A stretch of 64,000 nt of DNA from NCBI RefSeq assembly GCF_947492455.1, contig NZ_CANLNB010000005.1, positions 124,001 to 188,000 on the forward strand. The letters run 5' to 3'. The stretch is from an uncultured Aliiroseovarius sp. GTDB lineage: Bacteria > Pseudomonadota > Alphaproteobacteria > Rhodobacterales > Rhodobacteraceae. The notes under the pieces were generated by a model. That model saw nothing but the letters and a program-made list of their open reading frames with translations. It had not been told where the DNA came from and did not search any database. This document shows positions 26,566-35,684 of this stretch, piece after piece (position 1 is the first letter of the stretch; the number at the start of each line of letters is the position of its first letter). The position numbers were made by a program, and so were the translations under genes.

Positions 26566-27327
26566 TCAGGTGGCAAAGCGCAGGTCGGGACTGCGGATGA
26601 GCCCCTGAAACAGAAGCGCGATCATGGTTCCGTTCAGGATGTGCCAGATGAAATGGGTACCGATTGGCCAGATTTCGCACAGGTGCATGTCAAACGTGCG
26701 GAAGGTGAGCGAGATCATGAAGATCACCGTGGCCGCGGTGATCCACGGTGCAATTTCGTGTCCGTTGCGGCGGGTCAGGAAGGTGAACGCCAAGAGCGCC
26801 AGCACGGCGGGCAGATACTGTTCGGATCCATTGAGCAGGCTGTTTGCTTCGGCGTGATCATGGGGGGCGTCGCCAGAGATTGAGGGTGCGGCGGGCGTAG
26901 TCTCTTCGGTCGCAATGCTGTCGCTGGTTTGACTGCCAGAGCCATCGCCCCCGAAAGCAAACAGCACCGCGATGACTGCGGCCACCACGGCGACCCCAAT
27001 TCCGATGCGTCCGGGGCGAATACCCGCCACCCGGCGCAGGGCGACCAAAACGAACAGCAGGACGAAAGTCCAGATTGGGATCACATCCGCCAGACTGGAC
27101 CACGCATTCGCAAAGGTATGAAACAGGAAACTGCCAATGCCAATCATGCCAGCCAGCAAGATCAGGACCATGGTCATCGGGTCCAGCCGATCCCGGCGCT
27201 TGGCCTCGATCCAGCCCCAAAGGGCGGCAAGGATGAACGCAAGGTTCGAGATCGCATTCAGCGGTTCCGCCCAGAAGGCCGCGCTGACGCGTTCGCAGTA
27301 GATATCGATTGGGGTGAACCAGTCCAT
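26566..27327 (-). CDS. Ceramidase-family (CREST) membrane protein
   Basis: A 253-residue inner-membrane protein with about seven helices. It carries the alkaline ceramidase blocks: YCERVSAAFWAEPLNAISNLAF near the start (key residues Glu12 region, EP, N), GIGSFLFHTFANAWSSLADV (the Ser/His/Asp metal-site residues) and GTHFIWHILNG near the end (two further His). These are the zinc ligands and Ser of the CREST superfamily. A hydrophilic stretch of about 40 residues rich in Ser, Thr, Asp and His lies in the middle. Bacterial members are rarely characterised; the substrate might be a sphingolipid or other amide lipid. It lies between hom and glpX on the same strand. Confidence 0.82.
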   Translation of the reverse strand: MDWFTPIDIYCERVSAAFWAEPLNAISNLAFILAALWGWIEAKRRDRLDPMTMVLILLAGMIGIGSFLFHTFANAWSSLADVIPIWTFVLLFVLVALRRVAGIRPGRIGIGVAVVAAVIAVLFAFGGDGSGSQTSDSIATEETTPAAPSISGDAPHDHAEANSLLNGSEQYLPAVLALLAFTFLTRRNGHEIAPWITAATVIFMISLTFRTFDMHLCEIWPIGTHFIWHILNGTMIALLFQGLIRSPDLRFAT

Positions 27328-27359
27328 GAGCGCCTCCTGTGGGTGAGGTCACTCTGGCC

Positions 27360-27378
27360 GGACCGGCGGGGCCGGTCC
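27360..27378 (-). terminator. Strong GC hairpin between hom and the ceramidase-like gene
   Basis: Seven-bp perfect stem (27360-27366 with 27372-27378) and 5-base loop just downstream of the hom stop. No T tract, so termination would be partial or factor-dependent. Confidence 0.45.
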
Positions 27379-27411
27379 AGTGCCAATACAGCTGACGTTG
27401 CGCGAGGGCGC

Positions 27412-28704
27412 TTACAGCTCTTCGATGCGGATTGCGACGGGTTCGCCGTCGACTACGCCGGTGTCCGCGAAGCCCTTGATGGCTGCATCCAGCGCGTCGC
27501 GGGTGCATTTGTGCGTGACGATCAGCACCGGGGCCAGTTTCTCGTTGTGGCTGGTCTGGCGCATGCGGTTGATCGAAACGCCAGCATCGCCCAGAACCGA
27601 AGCGACTTTCGCCATCGCGCCGGGTTTGTCCAAGAGGAACAGGCGCAAGTAATAGGGCGCAGGCTTGGCGGCCTTGGCGCCGGTCACCGGGCGCAGGGTT
27701 GTCGCGGGTTGTCCGAAGGTTGGGATATTGATCCCGCGCGCAATGTCCATCACGTCGCCCATCACCGCGCTGGCGGTCGGGCCTTCCCCCGCGCCGGGTC
27801 CGCGCAGGACGACTTGCTCGACTGCGTCGCCTTCTACGACGACCATATTGGTGCCGCCTTCCAACTGCCCCAGAGGCGAGCTTGCGGGCACAAGACAGGG
27901 CGACATGCGCTGCTCCAACCCGCGGCCGGTCATCTGGGCCACGCCCAGCAACTTGATGCGGAAGCCCATTTCCGCAGCATGTTCAATGTCTTCCAGCTGA
28001 ATGCGCTGAATGCCTTCAAGCTCGACCGCGTCGAAATTGACCTGTGTCCCGAACGCAATCGAGGACAGGATCGACAGCTTGTGACCGGCGTCGATGCCGC
28101 CCACGTCTAGGTTCGGATCGGCCTCCAGATAGCCCAGCTCGGCGCATTCATCGAACAGCGCGTTATAGCCGCGGCCCGTGGCCTGCATCTGGGTTAGAAT
28201 GTAGTTGCAGGTGCCGTTCATCACGCCCATGACGCGGGTAATCTCGTTCCCGGCCAGACCTTCCAGCAGAGACTTGATGATCGGAATGCCGCCAGCCACA
28301 GCGGCTTCATAGCGGATGCGCACGCCTGCGGCTTCGGCGGCCAGCGCCAGTTCCTGCCCGTGATGGGCCAGAAGCGCTTTGTTCGCAGTGACGATGTCTT
28401 TTCCGGCGGCAATCGCAGCCTCGACCGAGTCTTTCGCCGGGCCTTCGTCGCCACCCATCAGTTCGACAAACACGTCCACATCGTCACGCTGTGCCAGAGC
28501 CACGGGATCGTCTTCCCATGCATAGTCCGACAGATCGACGCCACGATCTTTGTCTTTCGAGCGGGCAGAGATGGCAGTGATCACCACCGGACGCCCGGCG
28601 CGATCTTGCAGAAGTGCGGCCTGACGTCGAACGATCTTCACCACGCCGATACCGACGGTGCCAAGACCTGCAATTCCAAGGCGCAGGGGGGCGGTATCAG
28701 TCAT
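27412..28704 (-). CDS. hom: Homoserine dehydrogenase
   Basis: Reduces aspartate semialdehyde to homoserine for threonine, methionine and isoleucine synthesis. The start at 28704 (MTDTAPLRLGIAGLGTVG) has GGAG upstream; the longer reading has no support. The 430-residue protein shows the nucleotide-binding GLGTVGIGV, the catalytic block near YEAAVAGGIPII and EADPNLDVGGIDAGHKL, and a C-terminal ACT domain (YYLRLFLLDKPGAMAKVASVLGD...; key residues PG, M) for threonine feedback. Confidence 0.95.
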   Translation of the reverse strand: MTDTAPLRLGIAGLGTVGIGVVKIVRRQAALLQDRAGRPVVITAISARSKDKDRGVDLSDYAWEDDPVALAQRDDVDVFVELMGGDEGPAKDSVEAAIAAGKDIVTANKALLAHHGQELALAAEAAGVRIRYEAAVAGGIPIIKSLLEGLAGNEITRVMGVMNGTCNYILTQMQATGRGYNALFDECAELGYLEADPNLDVGGIDAGHKLSILSSIAFGTQVNFDAVELEGIQRIQLEDIEHAAEMGFRIKLLGVAQMTGRGLEQRMSPCLVPASSPLGQLEGGTNMVVVEGDAVEQVVLRGPGAGEGPTASAVMGDVMDIARGINIPTFGQPATTLRPVTGAKAAKPAPYYLRLFLLDKPGAMAKVASVLGDAGVSINRMRQTSHNEKLAPVLIVTHKCTRDALDAAIKGFADTGVVDGEPVAIRIEEL

Positions 28705-28809
28705 TTCAGTCTCCGTCGGCTGGTGTGTCGTCCCGGGACGTGTATCCAAAGCGGCAAGGCTGTGCAATCCACGGCTTGGCCGCAGCGTTGAATTTCTTGA
28801 GGGTGTCGC

Positions 28810-29097
28810 TTAGCGCCGCGCCAATGCTGCCTGCATTCGCCCACGCGTCTGCCCGTCTACGACCGAGGTCCGACGCAATCGGCTCGCGCGGGCACGCAGG
28901 GCGGCAGCACGGCTGGCCAAAGATCCGGTGCCATAGTCGCCCTGTTCGGCGGGAAGTTGTCCAAGGATATCGTTCATCGACACGATCTGCGGGTAGGGGG
29001 CGTTTGCCGCAGCGCCGTCAGCGAAATCCGGAATGTCCGAGCACGCCACCAGAACGCTGAACCCCAGAAACAGGCAGGTTTTAAGCGGTCGGGTCAT
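28810..29097 (-). CDS. Small lipoprotein of unknown function
   Basis: A 95-residue protein. The start at 29097 (MTRPLKTCLFLGF) gives a lipoprotein signal with lipobox VLVAC at residues 15-19. The mature part has a conserved-looking block, PYPQIVSMNDILGQLPAEQ, and an Arg/Ala-rich helical tail. I do not recognise the family. It is divergent from the TetR gene at 29255 and upstream of hom on the same strand. Confidence 0.7.
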   Translation of the reverse strand: MTRPLKTCLFLGFSVLVACSDIPDFADGAAANAPYPQIVSMNDILGQLPAEQGDYGTGSLASRAAALRARASRLRRTSVVDGQTRGRMQAALARR

Positions 29098-29226
29098 ACG
29101 GCGGCGGTCCTTCAAGCTGTCGTCACGGCGACCATAGACAGGGTGGGCTGGCGCTGCAAGGCAGCATGGCATTTGCGGCAGCGGGTGGCGGGACGTTGCG
29201 AAACTTGGGGGCGAAACGCTTGGATA

Positions 29227-29255
29227 TGAACGATTGTTCAGTTACCAATCTGGTA
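29227..29255. promoter_or_regulatory. Two palindromes upstream of the TetR gene, candidate operators
   Basis: TGAACGATTGTTCA (29227-29240) has perfect 5-bp arms around 4 bases; TACCAATCTGGTA (29243-29255) has perfect 5-bp arms around 3 bases and ends on the A of the start codon. TetR-family regulators usually bind such palindromes in front of their own gene. Confidence 0.55.
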
Positions 29256-29842
29256 TGGCGCGTAAAACCGGATCCCACAGCGAAATCACAGGCCCCCGCG
29301 TGCGCGCGGCGGCGCTGACCTTGTTTGCCCGTCACGGCTTTGCCGCCGTGTCGATGCGTCAGATCGCGCGTGAAGTGGGTGTTCAGGCCGGTGCCTTGTA
29401 CCTTTATACGAAGGACAAGCAAAGCCTGCTCTTTGACCTGATGCGCACCCATATGGACGAGCTATTGGCCGCGTGGGCGGACGAGCCCAAGGGGGACACT
29501 GCTCTGGATGCGCTCGAAGCTTTCTCGCGCTTTCACATCCGATTTCACCTTGAACGCCCCGACGCCGTTTTCATTGCCTATATGGAGCTGCGCAACCTGA
29601 CGGACGAGAACTTCGCTGCCATCGAAGCCCTGCGCCGTCAGTACGAGGGCGAGCTGGAGGCGATCTTGCGGGCAGGCCAAGAGGCCGGTGAACTGGACCT
29701 GTCCGACATCCGCCTGAGTTCCATGGCGATCATCGCCATGCTGACCGGGGTGAACACTTGGTATCGCGAGGGCGGTCGCCTGTCGCGCGAAGCGGTGGCG
29801 GATCGCTATTGGGATATGGTAAAAGGTGCTGTCGGGGCGTGA
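29255..29842 (+). CDS. TetR/AcrR-family transcriptional regulator
   Basis: A 195-residue regulator. The start is the ATG at 29255 (MARKTGSHSEITG). The N-terminal helix-turn-helix is clear: RVRAAALTLFARHGFAAVSMRQIAREVGVQAGALYLYTKDKQSLL (key blocks HGF, SMRQIA, GALYLY). The C-terminal ligand domain is helical with the HFHLERPDAVFIAYMELRNL segment seen in regulators of acyl-CoA metabolism (TetR_C of the FadR/AcuR-like type), which is only a hint. No catabolic operon lies directly next to it. It probably represses itself through the palindromes at its start. Confidence 0.88.
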   Translation: MARKTGSHSEITGPRVRAAALTLFARHGFAAVSMRQIAREVGVQAGALYLYTKDKQSLLFDLMRTHMDELLAAWADEPKGDTALDALEAFSRFHIRFHLERPDAVFIAYMELRNLTDENFAAIEALRRQYEGELEAILRAGQEAGELDLSDIRLSSMAIIAMLTGVNTWYREGGRLSREAVADRYWDMVKGAVGA

Positions 29843-29881
29843 TCTCGACTCACGTTTCGCTTGACACAACAGTAAGAGTTC

Positions 29882-31843
29882 ATGTCGCTGCCACCCGGTT
29901 TTCTTGATGAACTGCGCACGCGCCTTAGCCTGACCCAAGTCGTCGGGCGTAAGGTCATGTGGGACCAGCGGAAATCCAATCAGGCCAAGGGTGATATGTG
30001 GGCGCCGTGCCCCTTTCATCAGGAAAAAACCGCGTCTTTTCATGTGGATGACCAGAAGGGGTTCTACTACTGCTTTGGCTGTCACGCGAAGGGCGATGCG
30101 ATCTCTTTTGTGAAAGAGACCGAGAATGTCTCGTTCATCGAAGCGGTCGAAATTTTGGCCGGTGAGGCCGGGATGAAAATGCCCGCCCGCGATCCCAAGG
30201 CGCAGGAAAAGGCGGACCGACGCACACAACTGGTCGAAGTGATGGAGATGGCGGTCAGCCATTTCCGGCTGATGTTGAAGACCGGTGCGGGGGCCGAGGC
30301 GCGCGAGTATCTGACCCGGCGCGGGCTGAATGAAGCCGCGCTGGATCGCTGGGAAATCGGCTTTGCGCCAGATGCGTGGCAGGGGCTGTGGGATCACCTG
30401 AAGGGCAAGAATGTCGAGGATGATTTGATCCTTGGCGCAGGTCTGGCCAAGCCCAGCCAGAAGGGTGGCAAACCCTATGATACCTTCCGGGGCCGCATCA
30501 TGTTCCCGATCCGCGACGCGCGCGGGCGGGCGATTGCGTTTGGCGGCCGCGCGATGGACCCGAATGACAACGCGAAATACCTGAACTCACCCGAGACCGA
30601 GCTGTTCGACAAGGGGCGCAACCTTTACAACCAAGGTCCCGCCCGCGAGGCTGCTGGCAAAGGCCAGCCGCTGATCGTGGCCGAGGGCTATATGGACGTG
30701 ATCGCCCTGTCCGAGGCTGGGTTCAACGCCACCGTTGCCCCGTTGGGCACGGCGATTACCGAAGACCAGCTACGTCTGCTCTGGCGTATCGCGCCCGAGC
30801 CTATCATTGCGCTGGATGGTGACACGGCAGGTCTGCGCGCCGCGATGCGTGTCATCGACTTGGCGCTGCCGATGCTGGAGGCCGGTCAAAGCCTGCGCTT
30901 CTCGATCATGCCGGAAGGCAAAGATCCGGATGACCTGCTGAAGGAAAGCGGGGCCAGCGCGATGCAAACGCTGATCGACGGGGCCATGCCCATGGTCGAT
31001 CTGCTCTGGCGACGCGAGACCGAGGGTAAAGTCTTTGACAGCCCCGAACGCAAAGCCGCGCTGGATAAGGATCTACGCACTGCGATTGCGCGCATTCAAG
31101 ATCCCTCGATCCGCAACCATTATGGTCAGGCGATCAAAGACAAGCGGTGGGAATTGTTTCGCGCCCGCCCCTCGGGGCAGGGAGGTAACAAACGCCCGTG
31201 GCAGCCCGGTGGAAAGCGCGGATGGCAGGCAACGCCGCCTGTTTTAGCCTCGACCAAGGGGTCTGTACTGGCCAGTGCCGATGAGCGTGCACAAGACGCC
31301 CTGCGCGAGGCTGTCATTTTGGCGATCCTGATCCGCCGTCCCGATATGCTGGACCAAGTGGAAAGCCGGATGGAGCGGCTGGACATGGTCGGCCCGGATC
31401 ACGATACGCTGCTGCGCTGCGTTCTGACCACGGCGCATCATGGCGCAGAGGCGTTGGAAGAGCGGCTGCTGAACAGCGTCGGGGGCGATGTGCTCGACCG
31501 GCTGTTTTCCCTCAATCACGTGCGGATCACCCCCGCCATTCGGATGAGCAACGATGACGAGATCGTGCTGGCTTGCCTGACCGAAGAGCTGACCAAACTG
31601 GAAGCCAAGCGCGGCGTGGCGCGTGAAATCCGGGACGCCGAAGCCGACATGGATGCGCTGCCGGACGAGGGCGTCACGTGGCGTCTGGGGCAGGCGGCCG
31701 AGGCGCGCAACAAGGCGCTGCGCAGCCAAACCGAAGACAAAACCACCTATGAAGTGGCTGACAACGGGTCGCTGATGGACCGTGAAGAGCTAGAGCAACG
31801 CGACCGCGTCTTCGACAGCATCACCTTCGAGAAAAAGAGATAA
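29882..31843 (+). CDS. dnaG: DNA primase
   Basis: Makes RNA primers at the replication fork. The 653-residue protein has the N-terminal zinc finger (CPFHQEKTASFHV with later CFGCH, residues about 41-64), the RNA polymerase domain with RNLYNQGPAR-type basic block, the TOPRIM acidic motifs EGYMDVIAL and ALDGDTAGLRA, and a C-terminal DnaB-binding region. A low-complexity linker follows residue 425. It precedes rpoD, the usual macromolecular-synthesis order in this group. Confidence 0.96.
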   Translation: MSLPPGFLDELRTRLSLTQVVGRKVMWDQRKSNQAKGDMWAPCPFHQEKTASFHVDDQKGFYYCFGCHAKGDAISFVKETENVSFIEAVEILAGEAGMKMPARDPKAQEKADRRTQLVEVMEMAVSHFRLMLKTGAGAEAREYLTRRGLNEAALDRWEIGFAPDAWQGLWDHLKGKNVEDDLILGAGLAKPSQKGGKPYDTFRGRIMFPIRDARGRAIAFGGRAMDPNDNAKYLNSPETELFDKGRNLYNQGPAREAAGKGQPLIVAEGYMDVIALSEAGFNATVAPLGTAITEDQLRLLWRIAPEPIIALDGDTAGLRAAMRVIDLALPMLEAGQSLRFSIMPEGKDPDDLLKESGASAMQTLIDGAMPMVDLLWRRETEGKVFDSPERKAALDKDLRTAIARIQDPSIRNHYGQAIKDKRWELFRARPSGQGGNKRPWQPGGKRGWQATPPVLASTKGSVLASADERAQDALREAVILAILIRRPDMLDQVESRMERLDMVGPDHDTLLRCVLTTAHHGAEALEERLLNSVGGDVLDRLFSLNHVRITPAIRMSNDDEIVLACLTEELTKLEAKRGVAREIRDAEADMDALPDEGVTWRLGQAAEARNKALRSQTEDKTTYEVADNGSLMDREELEQRDRVFDSITFEKKR

Positions 31844-31970
31844 CGCGCGATTTGGGCCTGATCCGCAGGGCGCAAACTCGGTTCGCGTAGAAAAAGTCAC
31901 TGAAGCGCACGTCAGGCCCGGTCGTCTGCTTGCAAACAGCCCGTAAAGCACCCACCTTACCTTTGTGGAC

Positions 31971-32008
31971 GAATCACTGATTCGAATCAGGATCGTTCGA
32001 CCCGAATC
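31971..32008. promoter_or_regulatory. Cluster of four GANTC (CcrM methylation) sites upstream of rpoD
   Basis: GANTC occurs at 31971, 31979, 31984 and 32004 within 38 bases; the first two form the palindrome GAATCACTGATTC. GANTC is the CcrM methyltransferase target in alphaproteobacteria. The position, 84-120 bases before the rpoD start, fits a promoter region. Confidence 0.55.
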
Positions 32009-32091
32009 ACCCAAGCGCGGGTGGCTGTGGACAGGGGACGCCTTGTCAGACCAGATCAGCCCATCCCGCGCCTTTCGTGCAAGGAGAGCCC

Positions 32092-34071
32092 ATGGCTGCC
32101 AAAGACACCGCCAACGATCAAAAAGACGAGCAGCACGCCGAGCCGATGACGGACATGTCGCAAGCTGCGGTCAAAAAGATGATCGCCGAAGCGCGCGAGC
32201 GTGGCTACATCACCTACGATCAGCTGAACCAGGTGCTGCCGCCAGAGCAGGTTAGCTCGGAACAGATCGAAGACGTGATGTCGATGCTGTCCGAGATGGG
32301 CATCAACATCATCGAAGATGAAGAGGCGGAAGAGGAAGAGAAGGGTTCGACCGAAGTTGTCGTGAAAAACGCGGGCGGCGAAGTTGCCGTCGCTGGCGCC
32401 GAGACCGAAAAGCTCGACCGCACCGATGACCCGGTCCGCATGTATCTGCGCGAAATGGGCTCCGTCGAGTTGCTCAGCCGTGAAGGCGAGATCGCGATTG
32501 CCAAGCGGATCGAAGCTGGCCGCAACACGATGATCGCCGGTCTGTGCGAAAGCCCGCTGACCTTCCAGGCGATCACCATCTGGCGCGAAGAACTTCTGAA
32601 CGAAGACATTCTGCTGCGTGACGTGATCGACCTTGATGCGACCTTCGGCAATCAGCTGGATGACGACGAGGAAGAAGACGTCGCGCCCGCTGCGGGTGGC
32701 GCTGCCCCTGCCGAGAAGAAAGAAAAGGCGCAGGAACTCGACGCGGACGGCAACCCGATCAACAACGACGACGACGATGATGACGAGGATGAAGCCGCCA
32801 ACATGTCGCTGGCTGCGATGGAAGCCGCGCTGAAGCCGCGCGTCTTGGAAACCCTCGAACTGATCGCGCGTGACTACGAGCAACTGTCTGAAATGCAGGA
32901 TCTGCGGATGTCCGCGACCCTGAACGAAGATGACAGCTTCTCGAAAAAAGAAGAGGGCGCGTATCAGAAGCTGCGCTCGGAAATCGTGCTGCTGGTGAAC
33001 GAATTGCACCTGCACAACAACCGTATCGAAGCGCTGGTCGACCAGCTCTATGGCATCAACCGCCGCATCATGTCGATCGACTCGTCGATGGTGAAACTGG
33101 CTGACCAAGCGCGCATCAACCGCCGTGAGTTCATCGAAGCCTATCGCGGTCGTGAACTCGACCCGACCTGGCTGGACGAGATGGGCGAGAAGACCGGCCG
33201 CGCATGGCAAAGCTTCATCGAACGCTCGACCGACAAGGTTGAAAAGCTGCGCGGTGACATGGCGCAAGTTGGTCAGTATGTCGGCGTCGACATCCCTGAA
33301 TTCCGCCGCATCGTGCAGCAGGTTCAGAAGGGTGAAAAAGAGGCGCGTCAGGCCAAGAAGGAAATGGTGGAAGCCAACCTGCGTCTGGTGATCTCGATCG
33401 CGAAAAAGTACACCAACCGCGGCCTGCAATTCCTTGATCTTATTCAGGAAGGTAACATCGGCCTGATGAAGGCGGTGGACAAGTTTGAATACCGCCGCGG
33501 CTATAAGTTCTCGACATATGCGACGTGGTGGATCCGTCAGGCCATCACCCGTTCGATCGCGGACCAAGCCCGCACGATCCGTATTCCGGTCCACATGATC
33601 GAAACGATCAACAAGCTGGTCCGTACCGGTCGCCAGATGCTGCACGAGATCGGCCGCGAGCCGACCCCGGAAGAACTGGCCGAGAAGCTGCAGATGCCGC
33701 TTGAGAAGGTGCGCAAGGTGATGAAGATCGCCAAGGAGCCGATCAGCCTTGAGACCCCGATTGGCGACGAGGAAGACAGCCAGCTGGGCGATTTCATCGA
33801 GGACAAGAATGCCGTGCTGCCGCTGGATAGCGCCATTCAGGAGAACCTCAAAGAGACCACGACTCGGGTTCTGGCCTCGCTTACGCCGCGCGAAGAGCGT
33901 GTGCTGCGGATGCGTTTTGGCATCGGCATGAACACTGACCACACGCTGGAAGAGGTTGGTCAGCAGTTCAGCGTAACCCGCGAACGGATCCGTCAGATCG
34001 AGGCAAAGGCGCTGCGCAAGCTGAAGCACCCGAGCCGCTCGCGCAAGCTGCGCTCGTTCTTGGATCAGTAA
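32092..34071 (+). CDS. rpoD: RNA polymerase primary sigma factor RpoD
   Basis: Housekeeping sigma-70. The start at 32092 follows AAGGAG (32081-32086). The 659-residue protein has region 1.1, [11 protein letters not shown] (1.2), an acidic non-conserved segment near residues 190-240 (DDDEEED and a run of Asp), the core region 2 with [24 protein letters not shown] and [13 protein letters not shown], region 3, and region 4 with the helix-turn-helix [29 protein letters not shown] clear terminator follows. The large antisense frame across this gene is a codon-bias artefact. Confidence 0.97.
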   Translation: MAAKDTANDQKDEQHAEPMTDMSQAAVKKMIAEARERGYITYDQLNQVLPPEQVSSEQIEDVMSMLSEMGINIIEDEEAEEEEKGSTEVVVKNAGGEVAVAGAETEKLDRTDDPVRMYLREMGSVELLSREGEIAIAKRIEAGRNTMIAGLCESPLTFQAITIWREELLNEDILLRDVIDLDATFGNQLDDDEEEDVAPAAGGAAPAEKKEKAQELDADGNPINNDDDDDDEDEAANMSLAAMEAALKPRVLETLELIARDYEQLSEMQDLRMSATLNEDDSFSKKEEGAYQKLRSEIVLLVNELHLHNNRIEALVDQLYGINRRIMSIDSSMVKLADQARINRREFIEAYRGRELDPTWLDEMGEKTGRAWQSFIERSTDKVEKLRGDMAQVGQYVGVDIPEFRRIVQQVQKGEKEARQAKKEMVEANLRLVISIAKKYTNRGLQFLDLIQEGNIGLMKAVDKFEYRRGYKFSTYATWWIRQAITRSIADQARTIRIPVHMIETINKLVRTGRQMLHEIGREPTPEELAEKLQMPLEKVRKVMKIAKEPISLETPIGDEEDSQLGDFIEDKNAVLPLDSAIQENLKETTTRVLASLTPREERVLRMRFGIGMNTDHTLEEVGQQFSVTRERIRQIEAKALRKLKHPSRSRKLRSFLDQ

Positions 34072-34099
34072 GCCTACAGCTTTGTAATACTAACAAAAA

Positions 34100-34126
34100 A
34101 CGCCTCGCCTCCTGCGGGGCGTTTTT
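34100..34126 (+). terminator. Intrinsic terminator of rpoD
   Basis: Nine-bp stem with one G-U pair (34100-34108 with 34114-34122), 5-base loop and a T run; preceded by an A run. Confidence 0.9.
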
Positions 34127-34331
34127 CTTTGGGAAAGGAAATCCGACGTGGTGTCGACGTCGTTTCTGTCCCAGCGCTCATGGGGGCGCGCGCCGTATTG
34201 AACAGATTGTTTCCAGTCAATTTAAGAAAAAACACGCTAAACGGTTTTGAATTTCAGTTATTTTGTGGCACAAATGTGGCGGGGAAATGTTCTGGTCAGT
34301 TATTTTGCTGACAACACACTGGGTGAATTTA

Positions 34332-34523
34332 ATGAATTATGTTGTGAGGGAAAAGCCATTGGCCCTAGAGCCAGACTGGCAAGTAGATGAACCGTCAAAG
34401 CGGAGATTTGCGAAACAGGGGCCGGTATCCGTGCGCTTGGGTCGTGAACTTGCGTTGAAGAATCTGAAAAAACGGAAGCAGATGGGAAGGAAAGTAGAGC
34501 GTCCTTCCTTCTCGGCTCTGTAA
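34332..34523 (+). CDS. Possible small basic protein
   Basis: A 63-residue reading frame beginning MNYVVREKPLALEPDW and ending in a Lys/Arg-rich stretch (KNLKKRKQMGRK). It lies between the rpoD terminator and a second terminator at 34612-34641, so something in this interval is probably transcribed. No family recognised, and the ribosome site (GGGTGA) is modest. It could equally be part of a non-coding RNA leader. Confidence 0.4.
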   Translation: MNYVVREKPLALEPDWQVDEPSKRRFAKQGPVSVRLGRELALKNLKKRKQMGRKVERPSFSAL

Positions 34524-34641
34524 CGGATTCAGACGGGTCGTTGTCCGACCGGGAAATGGGGCATGACGCTTGCGCGTTGTGGCATGGGGTCTTGGTCGGG
34601 TAAGGAATAAGCCAGCGTCCAATTTCGGCGCTGGTTTTTTT
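34524..34641 (+). ncRNA. Candidate small RNA ending at a strong terminator
   Basis: The interval folds into a small hairpin (GGTCG 34536-34540 with CGACC 34546-34550), a second (ACGC-TTGC-GCGT near 34565) and ends in a terminator stem CCAGCG (34612-34617) / CGCTGG (34629-34634) followed by seven T residues. rpoD already has its own terminator, so this one must end another transcript. No promoter was located with certainty. Confidence 0.35.
34612..34641 (+). terminator. Intrinsic terminator upstream of yjbQ
   Basis: Six-bp perfect core stem extendable by A-T and G-U pairs, 11-base loop, seven T residues. It lies 16 bases before the yjbQ start, so yjbQ needs readthrough or has a very short leader. 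Confidence 0.8.
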
Positions 34642-34656
34642 CTTTTGTGGGGGCGC

Positions 34657-35076
34657 ATGGCGGGCGTGTTTGAGATCTCAACCAATGGGCAAGGGCTTTA
34701 TGAATTCACCGCTCAGGTGCAAGGCTGGCTGCGCGAGACGGCAGCGGGTGACGGGCTGCTGACATTGTTTGTACGTCACACGTCTTGTTCGCTTCTGATT
34801 CAGGAAAACGCGGACCCCGAGGTGCAGACAGATCTGCGCAACTTCTTTCACCGCTTGGTTCCGCCGACGACCGATCCCTCCATGTCCTATCTGACGCATA
34901 CCTATGAAGGGCCGGACGACATGCCCGCCCATATCAAAGCCGTGATGATGCCGGTCAGCCTGTCGATTCCCGTCATAGAGGGCCGTTTGGCGCTTGGGAC
35001 ATGGCAGGGGATCTATCTATTCGAACATCGTGACGCCCCGCATCGGCGGCAGGTGGTGGGTCATTTGTCATCCTGA
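34657..35076 (+). CDS. YjbQ/UPF0047 family protein (secondary thiamine-phosphate synthase type)
   Basis: A 139-residue protein with the family pattern: TLFVRHTSCSLLIQENADP near residues 38-56, YLTHTYEGPDDMPAHIKA with conserved His residues near 86-103, and LGTWQGIYLFEHRD near the end. Members form trimers with a possible metal site; E. coli YjbQ has weak thiamine phosphate synthase activity, so the name is a provisional one. The start at 34657 is chosen because the preceding terminator would otherwise lie inside the gene. Confidence 0.9.
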   Translation: MAGVFEISTNGQGLYEFTAQVQGWLRETAAGDGLLTLFVRHTSCSLLIQENADPEVQTDLRNFFHRLVPPTTDPSMSYLTHTYEGPDDMPAHIKAVMMPVSLSIPVIEGRLALGTWQGIYLFEHRDAPHRRQVVGHLSS

Positions 35077-35207
35077 CACGCGAAATGTGCCCTTATCTTG
35101 GGGCGTGGGTTTTCCCCCTACACAAGACCTAGGCGCTGCCCTATAGTGCCTGTGGATAAGTGGTCAAACCCACACCAACGGGGAACAGTGAAGAAAAGGG
35201 GTCGCCA

Positions 35208-35678
35208 ATGCGCTGTCCGTTTTGCGGTAATATCGACACTCAGGTGAAAGACAGCCGACCGGCCGAAGATCACGTGGCGATCCGTCGCCGTCGCTTCTGC
35301 CCGGCCTGTGGTGGGCGCTTCACGACCTATGAGCGCGTTCAGCTGCGCGATTTGGTGGTGATCAAGTCGAACGGCCGCCGCGAAGACTTTGATCGCGAAA
35401 AACTCGAGCGTTCGATCCGTATTTCAATGCAGAAACGCCCCGTTGAACCGGAACGCATTGACCAGATGATCTCGGGCATCGTGCGCCGGCTGGAAAGCAT
35501 GGGCGAGACGGACATTCCGTCCAAAACCATTGGCGAGATTGTAATGGAGGCTTTGGCCCGCATCGACACCGTCGCCTATGTACGGTTTGCCAGTGTTTAC
35601 AAGAATTTCCAGGCGGCAGACGATTTCGATAAATTCGTCAGCGAACTGCGCCCGGATATCCCAGCAGAAGACGAGTAA
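35208..35678 (+). CDS. nrdR: Transcriptional repressor NrdR
   Basis: Zinc-ribbon and ATP-cone repressor of ribonucleotide reductase genes. The 156-residue protein starts MRCPFCGN, has the second pair CPACGGRF (zinc ribbon, residues 3-34), then the ATP-cone with [16 protein letters not shown]. Length is standard. It heads the nrdR-ribD pair common in proteobacteria; ribD starts within ten bases of its stop. Confidence 0.96.
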   Translation: MRCPFCGNIDTQVKDSRPAEDHVAIRRRRFCPACGGRFTTYERVQLRDLVVIKSNGRREDFDREKLERSIRISMQKRPVEPERIDQMISGIVRRLESMGETDIPSKTIGEIVMEALARIDTVAYVRFASVYKNFQAADDFDKFVSELRPDIPAEDE

Positions 35679-35684
35679 CCGTCG

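Noticed and set aside
32056-34029. A 657-residue open frame antisense to rpoD
   Set aside because: It mirrors the sense gene's codon bias, has no recognisable domain and no ribosome site; rpoD on the other strand is certain.
35151-35159. DnaA-box-like TGTGGATAA upstream of nrdR
   Set aside because: A single 9-mer match is close to what chance gives in a window this size, and no cluster of boxes or AT-rich region is present.
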